Made by a program: the position numbers and the translations under genes
Shown here: piece by piece, positions 34,300 to 42,379 of the stretch
Layout of the letters: each line of letters begins with the position of its first letter
Position numbering within the stretch: the stretch's first letter is position 1
NCBI RefSeq assembly: GCF_026013415.1
Contig: NZ_JAPDOK010000002.1
Span: forward strand, 496,001 to 560,000
DNA from: Sphingomonas caeni
GTDB taxonomy: Bacteria; Pseudomonadota; Alphaproteobacteria; Sphingomonadales; Sphingomonadaceae
Direction of reading: 5' to 3'
Length of the DNA stretch: 64,000 bases
The notes under the pieces: model-generated
Database searches by the model: none
Told to the model about the DNA's origin: nothing
What the model saw: only the letters and a program-made list of their open reading frames with translations

Positions 34300-35606
34300 T
34301 GCGGGTTCGGGTCCTTGTCGGTGCGGTGCTGCTCGCGAGCGCGGGCGTTACGGGTCTGGTGCAGGCGCGGAGCGTGCCGGCCTTGCCGGCGACGCCGGTT
34401 GCGGCCCCGGCGACCCAGGCGCTGGTCAACCGCTATGTCGCCGAGAACAAGGTGCCGGGCCTGGTGGTCGGGATCGGGCGCGGCGATGCGCCGACCGAAT
34501 ATTACAAGGCCGGGCGGATCGCGGCGGAGGCCGATGCGCCGCTCGCCGACGAGAACAGCCTGTGGCGCGTCTATTCGATGACCAAGCCGATCACCGGCAT
34601 CGCCGCGATGATCCTGGTCGAGGAGGGCAAGCTCAAGCTCGACCAGCCGATCAGCGATTTCATCCCCGCCTTCAAGAATATGCGCGTGCTCAACGATCCC
34701 GCCGGGCCCGTCACCGCGACCCACCCGGCGGCGCACCCGATCACGGTGCGCATGCTGCTCACTCACACCGCGGGGCTCGGCTATGACCTCGGCCAGAACC
34801 CGGTACCGGGGACCTTGCTCGACCAGTATCGCCAGCAGGGCATCAATCCGGCCCAGATCAGCAATCAGCTCGAGCCCAACCAACGCGCGATTCGCCCCGC
34901 CTCGCTCGAGGCGTTCGCGAACAAGCTGGCGACCTTCCCGCTGGTCTACGAGCCGGGCACCAAATGGAGCTATTCGATCGGGCTCGACCTGATGGGGCGC
35001 GTGATCGAGGTTGCCTCGGGCATGACCTTCGATGCCTTCCTCCAGAAGCGCCTCTTCGATCCGCTCAAGATGAAGTCGACCTTCTTCACCGTGCCGGGCA
35101 GCGAGGCCGGGCGGCTCGCGACCAACTATTTCTATGCCGGCGAGAATCGGCTGCCGGTCGATCCGGGGAAGGGCTCGCTGTGGCTCAAGCCGCCGAGCTT
35201 CCCCTATGGCGGCGCCGGGCTGGTCTCCTCGGCCCATGATTATGACCGCTTCCTCCACATGCTCCAGAATGGCGGCACGCTCGATGGCGTGCGCGTGCTC
35301 AAGCCCGAGACGGCCAGGCTTGCCATGTCGAACCTGCTGCCCGCGGGCGCCGACACGACGCTGCTCGGCACGCTGACCAGCGTCGGCAAGCTCGGCTTCG
35401 GCGCGGGCGGATCGGTCTATCTGGCCGATGTGCCGGGCGCCGCGAGCAAGGGCACCTATGGCTGGGGCGGTGCGGCGAGCACGCTTGCCTGGGTCGATCC
35501 GGCCAAGAATGTGCGCGGCGTGGTGATGGTCAACTATATGCCGACCGAGAAATGGCCGCTCAGGGCAGATCTCAACCAGGCGCTGGTTGCCGATCTGCTC
35601 AAGTGA
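34296..35606 (+). CDS. Secreted serine hydrolase (class C beta-lactamase-like)
   Basis: A 436-aa protein with signal peptide MMRVRVLVGAVLLASAGVTG, then the serine hydrolase fold: nucleophile Ser94-x-x-Lys97 in VYSMTKPI, a YSI tyrosine motif (KWSYSIGLDLMG), and a WGG triad in TYGWGGAAST. This group includes esterases, D-aminopeptidases and penicillin-binding-like proteins; true AmpC activity is not implied. It overlaps mutY and nudC (GTGA), so the three genes are translationally coupled. Confidence 0.9.
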   Translation: MMRVRVLVGAVLLASAGVTGLVQARSVPALPATPVAAPATQALVNRYVAENKVPGLVVGIGRGDAPTEYYKAGRIAAEADAPLADENSLWRVYSMTKPITGIAAMILVEEGKLKLDQPISDFIPAFKNMRVLNDPAGPVTATHPAAHPITVRMLLTHTAGLGYDLGQNPVPGTLLDQYRQQGINPAQISNQLEPNQRAIRPASLEAFANKLATFPLVYEPGTKWSYSIGLDLMGRVIEVASGMTFDAFLQKRLFDPLKMKSTFFTVPGSEAGRLATNYFYAGENRLPVDPGKGSLWLKPPSFPYGGAGLVSSAHDYDRFLHMLQNGGTLDGVRVLKPETARLAMSNLLPAGADTTLLGTLTSVGKLGFGAGGSVYLADVPGAASKGTYGWGGAASTLAWVDPAKNVRGVVMVNYMPTEKWPLRADLNQALVADLLK

Positions 35607-36484
35607 GGCCGGGCTTCACCGGCGGCACGCTCGACCGGGCCGATCCGCTGCGGACCGATGTGGAGAAGCTCGCGGCGGCGATGGCCGATCCGCGCGCGCG
35701 GTTGTTGCGGTTGCGCGAGCTGGTGCCCGAACTGGGCGACGATGGGCGGTTGATCTGGGATTCGATCGCCGAGGCGCCGGTGGGCGGCGAGATCGTGCTG
35801 CTGGGGTTCGATCCGGACGGGGTCCCGCACTTCGCGGCCGCCAATCCGGCCGAAACGCCTGTGGCGCGCCCCGCCTTCACCATGTTCCGCCTGCTCGACC
35901 AGCTGACCTATGAAGACGCCGCCCATTTCGCCGCGGCGCGGAGCACCGTCGACTGGCATATGCGGCACCGCTTCTGCGCGGTGTGCGGGACCGGCACCGA
36001 GCTGTTCCGTGCGGGCTGGGGTCGCAAATGCCCCCATTGCAACGCCGAGCATTTCCCGCGGGTCGATCCGGTGGTGATCATGCTGGCCGAATATGGGGCC
36101 AAAGGCGAAAGGCGCGTGCTGCTCGGGCGCGGACCCGGCTGGCCGCCGGGACGCTATTCGGCGCTGGCCGGGTTCGTCGAGCCCGGCGAATCGCTCGAAG
36201 AGGCCGTGGCGCGCGAGATTTTCGAGGAGGCGGGCGTGCGCGTCCGCAACGTGCGCTATGTCGCCAGCCAGCCCTGGCCCTTCCCCTCCTCGCTGATGGT
36301 CGCGGCGATCGGCGAGGCCGATGACGATCGGCTCACCATCGACACGAACGAGCTCGAGGATGCGATCTGGGTGACCCGCGACGAAGCCCGCGCGGTGATG
36401 TCCGGCGGCGAGGGTCCGTTCGTGGCGCCCCCGCACTATGCCCTTGCGCACACGCTGCTCAGCGCCTGGATCGCGGAAGCCTAG
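35603..36484 (+). CDS. nudC: NAD(+) diphosphatase NudC-type Nudix hydrolase
   Basis: Hydrolyses NADH/NAD and can remove NAD caps from RNA. The 293-aa protein starts at GTG 35603, overlapping the previous stop. It has a zinc ribbon (CAVCGTG ... CPHCNAEHFPR), the Nudix box GFVEPGESLEEAVAREIFEEAG and the NudC tail motif SQPWPFPSSLM that sets nicotinamide specificity. An upstream start at 35552 would overlap the hydrolase gene by 55 bases. Convergent with the 36481-36936 gene, sharing CTAG. Confidence 0.94.
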   Translation: MRPGFTGGTLDRADPLRTDVEKLAAAMADPRARLLRLRELVPELGDDGRLIWDSIAEAPVGGEIVLLGFDPDGVPHFAAANPAETPVARPAFTMFRLLDQLTYEDAAHFAAARSTVDWHMRHRFCAVCGTGTELFRAGWGRKCPHCNAEHFPRVDPVVIMLAEYGAKGERRVLLGRGPGWPPGRYSALAGFVEPGESLEEAVAREIFEEAGVRVRNVRYVASQPWPFPSSLMVAAIGEADDDRLTIDTNELEDAIWVTRDEARAVMSGGEGPFVAPPHYALAHTLLSAWIAEA

Positions 36485-36936
36485 TCGTCCTCGTCGGCGG
36501 ATGCGCCGCTCGTGATGACGAGGCACGGCACCGCCGACAGGAGCACGATAAGGTAGCTGAGCAGCGAGCGCAGCGCGAGCAGCAGCGTCAGCCGCTCCCA
36601 ATTGCCTGCCATCGCGAGCCCGAGCAGCAGCAATAGGCCCATAACCGCCGCGAAGCTTGCCGCTGCGCAACCCGCCAGCCAGGCGCGCGTCTGGATCATC
36701 CGGTCGAACTCGTCGGCGATGCGCGTGCCGCCGAGCCTGAGCGGTCCGATCAGCGGCAGCCAGACTGCGAGCGCAAGACCTCCGGCCACCAGCGCAAAGC
36801 CGATCTCCGAAAATTGGGGCCAGCCGATCGCGATCACGATCCCGGCGGTGGCGGGCAGCAGGGCGAGGATGGCGGCCCAGCGAAACAAAATGGGGCTTTG
36901 GGCAAATCGGGGCATGGCGGATTCCGGCTGCATCAT
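36481..36936 (-). CDS. Four-helix membrane protein coupled to an XRE regulator
   Basis: A 151-aa protein with four hydrophobic segments (WAAILALLPATAGIVIAIGW; GFALVAGGLALAVWLPLI; AGCAAASFAAVMGLLLLLGL; LLSYLIVLLSAVPCLVITS) and a central DEFDRMIQTRAW. Such proteins often pair with small XRE regulators, as here (ATGA overlap at 36933-36936). Function unknown. Convergent with nudC. Confidence 0.75.
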   Translation of the reverse strand: MMQPESAMPRFAQSPILFRWAAILALLPATAGIVIAIGWPQFSEIGFALVAGGLALAVWLPLIGPLRLGGTRIADEFDRMIQTRAWLAGCAAASFAAVMGLLLLLGLAMAGNWERLTLLLALRSLLSYLIVLLSAVPCLVITSGASADEDD

Positions 36937-37175
36937 TCGCCCGGCCCTGCGCGCATCATCGTGCGCGAGACCGGTTCGAAGCGTTGAAAGGAGAAGACGA
37001 GTTCGACGGGGACCTCGAACACCAGCGCGATCTTCATCCCCAGCTCGAGGCTGGGGGCATAATCGCCGCGTTCGAGATAGCCGATCGTCTGCGGGTTCAC
37101 CCCCACCGCCTCGGCCAGCTCGCGCCGACTCATCCCGCGCTCGGCGCGAAACAGGGCGATACGGTTGTGGAGCAT
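36933..37175 (-). CDS. Small XRE-family transcriptional regulator
   Basis: An 80-aa Cro/CI-type HTH protein starting MLHNRIALFRAERGMSRREL, with AEAVGVNPQTIGYLERGDYA as the helix-turn-helix and the tail LGMKIALVFEVPVELVFSFQ. It belongs to the YozG-like group that controls an adjacent membrane protein gene. A longer start at 37196 or 37223 is possible. A perfect palindrome at 37210-37223 lies in its upstream region. Confidence 0.88.
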   Translation of the reverse strand: MLHNRIALFRAERGMSRRELAEAVGVNPQTIGYLERGDYAPSLELGMKIALVFEVPVELVFSFQRFEPVSRTMMRAGPGE

Positions 37176-37209
37176 GGGCACAGAACGACTCGGCATGGAT
37201 GACGATATG

Positions 37210-37223
37210 TTGTGTTTACACAA
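37210..37223. promoter_or_regulatory. Candidate operator of the XRE gene
   Basis: TTGTGTTTACACAA: arms TTGTGT and ACACAA around a 2-base centre, AT-rich in an otherwise GC-rich region, 35 bases upstream of the chosen XRE start and 125 bases before the divergent gene at 37348. Size and position suit a dimeric XRE repressor. Inference from position. Confidence 0.5.
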
Positions 37224-37347
37224 TAGATCGTCGCACCGTCAAGGCGGCTATCGCTGCCAATCTCTGCGGTTGCGCTTTATGAATGCGGCGATAACCTTGC
37301 CTCGGAGTCCGTCCGCTCCGGGCGGGCATGTCGAAAGGGGGATCGGC

Positions 37348-37992
37348 ATGTTCTTCATTTCATGGGGTTCGCGCGGGGGCTGGGCAGAGGTGGGCCCGGC
37401 GGGGCTGCGGCACTGCGCCTATTGCGACAAGGACAGCTATTTCACGCGGATGGTCGCCTATACGGTGCGGCACATCTACTGGATCTTTCGCTGGGTCACC
37501 GGCAAGACGCCCTATCTGGTCTGCGGCAATTGCGGCGCCGAGCATGCCGATGACGCGGCGGATGAAGCGCACAAGGACGTGACCAAGGCGATTCCGGCAT
37601 GGGACCGCCGCGGCTGGCTGGTCGGGCTGGGCGGGATCGGCGCGCTGGTCGCGACCGGATCGATCGCCGCCGCCGCCGATCGGCAGAGCGATACGGTCTC
37701 GCTCGCCGCGCCGCATGTCGGCGACATTTACGAGGCCGATCTCGCCCGGCTCATGACGCATCCCGACGCGCCGGTGATGTACAGCACGCTGCGCGTCACC
37801 AAGGTCGAGGGCGCCATGGTCGAACTCGAATTCGGCCGCACATATTATAATGATTGGCGCGGGGTCGATCGCGACGTGAATGCGGGCGAGGCGAATTCCG
37901 AAGCCTATTATGGCCCGGAGCGCGAGAAGGTGCCGGTCTCGGCCCTGCAGAAGATGTTCGAGGACGGCACGCTCCACGACGTCCGCCGCTGA
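37348..37992 (+). CDS. Membrane protein with two CxxC motifs, unknown function
   Basis: A 214-aa protein starting MFFISWGSRGGWAEVGPAGL. The N-terminal part has CAYCDKDSYF and, 40 residues later, CGNCGAEHAD, together a possible zinc ribbon, separated by an aromatic, membrane-seeking stretch (AYTVRHIYWIFRWVTG). A membrane helix follows (WLVGLGGIGALVATGSIAAA) and a C-terminal domain with ELEFGRTYYNDWRGVDRDV. The layout resembles eukaryote-like zinc-ribbon membrane proteins but I know no name for it. The start has a GGGGGAT ribosome-binding site. It is divergent from the XRE pair and shares its operator region. Confidence 0.7.
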   Translation: MFFISWGSRGGWAEVGPAGLRHCAYCDKDSYFTRMVAYTVRHIYWIFRWVTGKTPYLVCGNCGAEHADDAADEAHKDVTKAIPAWDRRGWLVGLGGIGALVATGSIAAAADRQSDTVSLAAPHVGDIYEADLARLMTHPDAPVMYSTLRVTKVEGAMVELEFGRTYYNDWRGVDRDVNAGEANSEAYYGPEREKVPVSALQKMFEDGTLHDVRR

Positions 37993-38229
37993 CGGTCGCG
38001 TCGCTCGCTCGGTTGCCGGCGGGTTGCCGAGCGGGCGGACGCGCTGGACAGAAATCGCTTTCCTAATTGGATTTGATCCGCTCCAAGCTGTGCGATGACG
38101 CAGTCTTGGGCCACCGGATCACGCGCTCGCATGGCGCCCCGTCTTTCCGACAGGACGCGCATTTTCCCTCGGGCAAAGGTCACCAATGAAGCCGATATGC
38201 GGGACCTTATCGCGCCCCGCCGCCGGGGT

Positions 38230-39120
38230 TCACCCCCGCTCGCGCGCCTGCTTGTAGGTGCCGAGCAGCCGGACGCGCTTCGAATGGTGCGTCAGATCCT
38301 CGATCGCATTGTCGAAGTTCGGGTCGCCGGGGCGGCCGACGACATCGGCATAGAATTCGGTCGCGGCGAAGCTGCCGCCTTGCTGATAGCTTTCGAGCTT
38401 GGTCATGTTGACGCCGTTGGTGGCGAAGCCGGTGAGCGCCTTGTAGAGCGCTGCGGGCACATTCTTCACCTCGAAGATGAAGGTCGTCATGAACGGCCCT
38501 TCGCCCGCGAGCGGCGGTGCCTGCCGCGCCAGGATCACGAAGCGCGTCATGTTATGGTCGGCGTCGGCGATATTCTCGACGAGCAGGTTGAGCCCGTAGA
38601 GTTCGGCCGCGCCCGGCGGGGCGAGCGCGGCGATCGCGGGATCGCCCCGCTCGGCGACCAGGGCGGCGGCGCCGGCGGTGTCGGGATAGGAAGCGGGGGT
38701 GATGCCGTGCGCCTTGAGCCACAGCCGGCACTGGCCGAGCGCCTGCGGATGGCTGGTCGCTTCCCTGACCTGGTCGAGGCTGCCGGTGCCCATCAGGCCG
38801 TAATGGATGGGCAGGAAATGCTCGCCGGTGATCACCAGCCCCGATTCGGGCAGCAGGAAATGGATGTCGGCGACGCGGCCGTGGAGCGAATTCTCGATCG
38901 GGATGATCGCGCAGTCCGCGGTCCCGTCGCGCACCGCGTCGATCGCATCCTCGAAGCTGAAGCAGGGGAGCGGCAGGCAATCGGGAAAAGCCTGGAGCGC
39001 CGCGACATGCGAATTGGCGCCCGGCGCGCCCTGGAAGGCGACCGCGCGCCTGGGCTCGGCGGCGGCGGCTTCGATCATCCGGGCGACGATGGGACGGGCG
39101 GGGGCGGCGAAATTGTCCAT
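38230..39120 (-). CDS. pheA: Prephenate dehydratase with ACT domain
   Basis: Converts prephenate to phenylpyruvate for phenylalanine synthesis. The 296-aa monofunctional enzyme has the PDT domain (RAVAFQGAPGANSHVAAL; IPIENSLHGRVADIHFLL; catalytic NMTRFVIL) and a C-terminal ACT domain (GPFMTTFIFEVKNVPAALYK and GVNMTKLESYQ) for feedback by phenylalanine. The chorismate mutase is a separate gene at 27373-27654. It is divergent from the cytochrome c gene. Confidence 0.96.
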   Translation of the reverse strand: MDNFAAPARPIVARMIEAAAAEPRRAVAFQGAPGANSHVAALQAFPDCLPLPCFSFEDAIDAVRDGTADCAIIPIENSLHGRVADIHFLLPESGLVITGEHFLPIHYGLMGTGSLDQVREATSHPQALGQCRLWLKAHGITPASYPDTAGAAALVAERGDPAIAALAPPGAAELYGLNLLVENIADADHNMTRFVILARQAPPLAGEGPFMTTFIFEVKNVPAALYKALTGFATNGVNMTKLESYQQGGSFAATEFYADVVGRPGDPNFDNAIEDLTHHSKRVRLLGTYKQARERG

Positions 39121-39247
39121 AGGCCGGGCGGGCTAGCGGCGTCGCGCCGCGCCCGCAAGCGCGGGTTGCTATGCGGGCCGCAAGCGCCGCTTGCGATGCT
39201 CAAAGTGCGGCTCTAGAGGGAGCACGGTTTTAAACAGGGTGTCGAAG

Positions 39248-39874
39248 ATGGACGATCGCACGAATACGATTGCGGGCTGGGCTCTGGCGGGCGGAATCCT
39301 GGCCCTCGGCCTGTCGATCGCGACCGGCATGATCTTCCACAGCGAGCATCCGGAAAAGCCCGGCTATCCGGTCGAGGGCGCCGAGGAAGCGGCTACCGGC
39401 GCGGCCGAAGTGCCGATCGCGACGCTGCTCGCCACCGCCGATCCGGTCCACGGCGCCGAGCTCTTCAAGAAGTGCGCGAGCTGCCACACCATCACCCAGG
39501 GCGGCGCCAACGGCATCGGCCCGAACCTGTGGGGCACGATGGGCGAGGAGATCGGCAAGGGGAAGGGCGGCTTCGCCTTCTCCGCCGCGCTTTCGGGCCA
39601 TGGCGGCAAGTGGGACTTCGAGACGATGAATGCCTGGCTGACCAAGCCGAGCAAGTTCGCGCCGGGCACGCTGATGACCTTCGCCGGCCTGCCCAACCCC
39701 AAGGACCGCGCCGACATCATGGTCTATATCAACCAGCAGGGCAGCCCGATCCCGCTGCCCGCGGCTCCCGCCGCGGCGCCGGCTGCCGCGGGCAACGAGG
39801 CCGAGGCGAACGCCGCCGCGCCGGAAAATGGCGCGGTCGAGGGCAATGCCGCGGAGCCCAAGGCGGCGCACTAA
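39248..39874 (+). CDS. Membrane-anchored class I cytochrome c (CycM/c552-like)
   Basis: A 208-aa protein with an uncleaved N-terminal anchor (AGWALAGGILALGLSIATGM), the heme site Cys76-Ala-Ser-Cys79-His80, distal Met143 in GTLMTFAGLP, and a long Ala/Pro/Glu tail. This is the membrane-bound cytochrome c that carries electrons from the bc1 complex to aa3 oxidase in alphaproteobacteria. The ATG at 39248 is chosen; the frame is open to 39191 but without good sites. Confidence 0.94.
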   Translation: MDDRTNTIAGWALAGGILALGLSIATGMIFHSEHPEKPGYPVEGAEEAATGAAEVPIATLLATADPVHGAELFKKCASCHTITQGGANGIGPNLWGTMGEEIGKGKGGFAFSAALSGHGGKWDFETMNAWLTKPSKFAPGTLMTFAGLPNPKDRADIMVYINQQGSPIPLPAAPAAAPAAAGNEAEANAAAPENGAVEGNAAEPKAAH

Positions 39875-39880
39875 GGGCCT

Positions 39881-40570
39881 CTATTCCGGCGGCTTGAACT
39901 CGGCGTCGATCTGCAGCCGCCGCAGGAAGGCCCGGAACCTCGGCACATCGCGGTCGAAACGGTCGAAACGGTCGGGGCGCGTCCCGAGCGTGGCCCGATA
40001 GAAATAGGTCAACCCTTTGAGGGTGTCGCCCTCGACCCGCCTGCCCGCTGTGGTGTGGACGGTGACCACCACCCATCCATCCGGCTGGATCTCCTCGCAC
40101 GCCCGCGAGGGATGGCCGGGAAAGGCCGGGGGCTTGCCGCCGAATCGCTTGAGCAGGGCGGCGCTCAAGGGCCGGCAGTCTCGTGTCGCATCGGCGAGCG
40201 ACCACTCCATCGCGTTGAACGAGGAACTGATTCCGATGAACGCGCGCGGCGTTCCGGGCTCGGAGCAAGGACGTTCGGTCAGATCATATTCGGCGTAGAA
40301 ACCCCGTGCCGCATCGCCCGAGCGCGACATGCAGACCCGGTCACCCTTCGGGAACCAGGCGCGGATGGCCATGTCGTCATTCTCGAACGGACGGACGCCG
40401 TCCGAGACCACCGGCTTCTGCTTGCCGCAGCTAAGCTGTTCCTCGGGGCAATCGGCGATGGGCAGGGCGATGTTGACCGGTTCCGGCGCTGCGGCGTTGT
40501 CCGCTTGGGGCGCGGGCGAGCAGGCGATGAGCGCCAAGGGGCCGATCAGACAGGCCGGCAATCCCCGCAT
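39881..40570 (-). CDS. Lipoprotein of unknown function
   Basis: A 229-aa protein with lipoprotein signal MRGLPACLIGPLALIACSPA (lipid cysteine at LIAC, residue 17) and a mature part with paired cysteines (DCPEEQLSCGKQ; RPCSEPGTP; RDCRPLS; RACEEI). No catalytic motif is visible and I recognise no family. It ends six bases from the convergent cytochrome c stop. Confidence 0.75.
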   Translation of the reverse strand: MRGLPACLIGPLALIACSPAPQADNAAAPEPVNIALPIADCPEEQLSCGKQKPVVSDGVRPFENDDMAIRAWFPKGDRVCMSRSGDAARGFYAEYDLTERPCSEPGTPRAFIGISSSFNAMEWSLADATRDCRPLSAALLKRFGGKPPAFPGHPSRACEEIQPDGWVVVTVHTTAGRRVEGDTLKGLTYFYRATLGTRPDRFDRFDRDVPRFRAFLRRLQIDAEFKPPE

Positions 40571-40589
40571 CGCATCGCTCCCGCTCGCG

Positions 40590-41507
40590 TTATGACCCGT
40601 CGCTGCTGCCCATGCCGGCGCGGGGACGGTGGATGCGGGTGTGGTCCTTGCCGCGCCAGAAATCCATGACGATCTCCCAGCCCTCTTCGGCGGTCTCGCA
40701 GAAGTGGAACAGGTCGAGGTCGCGCGGGGAAATCACGCCCTCCTCGCACAGCGCCTCGAAATTGACGACGCGGTTCCAGAAGTCCTTGCCGTAGAAGAGC
40801 ACCGGGATCGGCGCGATCTTGCCGGTCTGGATCAGCGTCAGCAGCTCGAACGATTCGTCGAACGTGCCGAAGCCGCCCGGGAACACCGCCACCGCGCGCG
40901 CATGGAGGAGGAAGTGCATCTTCCTCAGCGCGAAATAGTGGAACTGCATGCTGAGGCCGGGCGTGACATAGGGGTTGGGCGCCTGCTCGTGCGGCAGGAC
41001 GATGTTGAGCCCGATCGTGTCCGCGCCGACATCGCGCGCGCCGCGGTTCGCCGCCTCCATGATCGAGGGGCCGCCGCCCGAGGTGACGACGAAATGCTGG
41101 TTGCCCGCCTCGTCGCGCGGGAAATGGCTCGCGAGCTGGGCGAGTTCGCGGGCGACGTCGTAATATTTCGATTTCTCGATCAGCCGCTCGGCGATCAGCC
41201 TGGCCTGATCGGTGTCGGCAAGATCGCGCAGCGCCAGCGCCTTGCTCGGCTCGGGGATGCGCGCCGAGCCATAGACGACGAAGGTCGAGGCGATATGCGC
41301 CTCGTCGAGCAGCAGCTGGGGCTTGAGCAGCTCGAGCTGGAAGCGGACCGGCCTCAGATCGTCGCGCAACAGGAAATCGAGATCCTGGAAGGCGAGCCGG
41401 TAGGCGGGATGCTCGGTCTGGGGCGAGATGCCGTGCTCGGCGGCGGACTCGGCCTCCTGCTTCGCGGGGCGGAAGACCCGGGAGGGGACGCGTGTTTCTT
41501 CGGTCAT
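40590..41507 (-). CDS. LOG-family protein (TIGR00730-like nucleotide phosphoribohydrolase)
   Basis: A 305-aa protein. The core has SGGGPSIMEAANRGARD and PGGFGTFDESFELL, the two LOG motifs (GGGxxGxM-like and PGGxGTxxE) that bind and cleave nucleoside 5'-monophosphates at the N-glycosidic bond (cytokinin-activating in plants and their pathogens). The N-terminal 70 residues (EHPAYRLAFQDLDFLLRDDL) mark the long bacterial type. The substrate in a sphingomonad is unknown. Confidence 0.9.
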   Translation of the reverse strand: MTEETRVPSRVFRPAKQEAESAAEHGISPQTEHPAYRLAFQDLDFLLRDDLRPVRFQLELLKPQLLLDEAHIASTFVVYGSARIPEPSKALALRDLADTDQARLIAERLIEKSKYYDVARELAQLASHFPRDEAGNQHFVVTSGGGPSIMEAANRGARDVGADTIGLNIVLPHEQAPNPYVTPGLSMQFHYFALRKMHFLLHARAVAVFPGGFGTFDESFELLTLIQTGKIAPIPVLFYGKDFWNRVVNFEALCEEGVISPRDLDLFHFCETAEEGWEIVMDFWRGKDHTRIHRPRAGMGSSDGS

Positions 41508-41544
41508 TTGGTCGCGCTTAGCCCATCTGCGGCCTCACGCAAAC

Positions 41545-42231
41545 CTAGGCGCAGAACGGCCCCTTGCCCATGTCGAGATGCAGGTGATTGTGGTGCGCGG
41601 CGTTGTAGTCCGGGCTGAGCACCGTGTGGAAGCGCTTGCACGCCGAGGCGTGGATCACCTCGAGAAAGCGGCGCACATCCGGATCGCGCGAGTGCCAGCC
41701 TTCCTCCACGGTGATGCGGCGGTCGTCGCGGAGCACGAAGCCGGAGATGTCGACCGCGTTGGCGAGGCCGTGCTCGGAGATTTTCTGCGCCGCCGCCTCG
41801 CCATTGCCGACGATGCCGCGGCACGAATAGGTGCCGAAGCTCTCGACCTTGACCAGCTCGCTGCCGAGGATCTGGTACGCCGCCGGCGCGACCGCATTCC
41901 GGACCCAGCCGATGAAGGTGCGCGCGAGCCCGCAGCGCATGCCCTTGAGGTTGGTGACCGGCACGCCGATGTCGAGCAATTCGACCGCGCCCTGAACGAC
42001 GCAGCCGCCGCCATAATCGCGGTCGGGCAGCGGGCTGAAGCGAACATCCTCGCGCTGGAGATCGGTGAAGCATTGCTGGGTCTCGCGCGGCGTGGGGCCG
42101 ATCAGCGTGACCGGGCCTGAGGCGTTGGGACGAATCGGCCGGGGTGCCGGGCGGTAGCCGTCATCGCCGCCGCCGAAGACGCAGGCGGAAAGCAGCAGCG
42201 GGAACAGGGCCAGGACAAGCCGGATACGCAT
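41545..42231 (-). CDS. Extensin-like family lipoprotein
   Basis: A 228-aa lipoprotein from the ATG at 42229-42231 (MRIRLVLALFPLLLSACVFG). The C-terminal extensin-like domain shows NLKGMRCGLARTF, SYSC-type FGTYSCRGIVGN, SEHGLANAVDISGF and HHNHLHLDMG, matching the D-Ala-D-Ala peptidase-like (M15-related) fold with its His/Asp metal pattern. It probably acts on the cell wall, but activity is not established for the family. Upstream ATG at 42252 is possible. Confidence 0.88.
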   Translation of the reverse strand: MRIRLVLALFPLLLSACVFGGGDDGYRPAPRPIRPNASGPVTLIGPTPRETQQCFTDLQREDVRFSPLPDRDYGGGCVVQGAVELLDIGVPVTNLKGMRCGLARTFIGWVRNAVAPAAYQILGSELVKVESFGTYSCRGIVGNGEAAAQKISEHGLANAVDISGFVLRDDRRITVEEGWHSRDPDVRRFLEVIHASACKRFHTVLSPDYNAAHHNHLHLDMGKGPFCA

Positions 42232-42333
42232 GGCCCCCGGATAGCGCTTCATGGTTAACGTGCGTCTAATCGGGACCGCGCGGCCGCTCCCGGATTGACA
42301 TGGGCGCCGCCGCCGCTAGGGCCGTCAGCGGGC

Positions 42334-42373
42334 CACGCGGTCCCAACGCCGCGCGTGCTCTCTGCAAGGAGAG
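42334..42373 (+). promoter_or_regulatory. serC leader RNA motif, two hairpins over the ribosome-binding site
   Basis: Hairpin 1 is CACGCG/CGCGTG (42334-42339 and 42352-42357), hairpin 2 is CTCTC/GAGAG (42358-42362 and 42369-42373) and includes the AAGGAG ribosome-binding site, 6 bases before the serC ATG. This agrees with the serC RNA motif described upstream of serC in alphaproteobacteria (two short stems, the second near the start codon). Likely controls translation; the effector is not known. Confidence 0.6.
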
Positions 42374-42379
42374 ACTGAC

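Noticed and set aside
34296-35606. Beta-lactamase resistance gene
   Set aside because: Serine hydrolase motifs are of the esterase/peptidase type and the gene is coupled to mutY and nudC; no evidence for antibiotic resistance.
38020-38100. tRNA-like fragment (GTTGCCGAGCGGG and ACGCGCTGG)
   Set aside because: Looks like a D-arm of a tRNA-Ser/Leu, but no T-loop, acceptor pairing or anticodon stem could be built; no tRNA is called.
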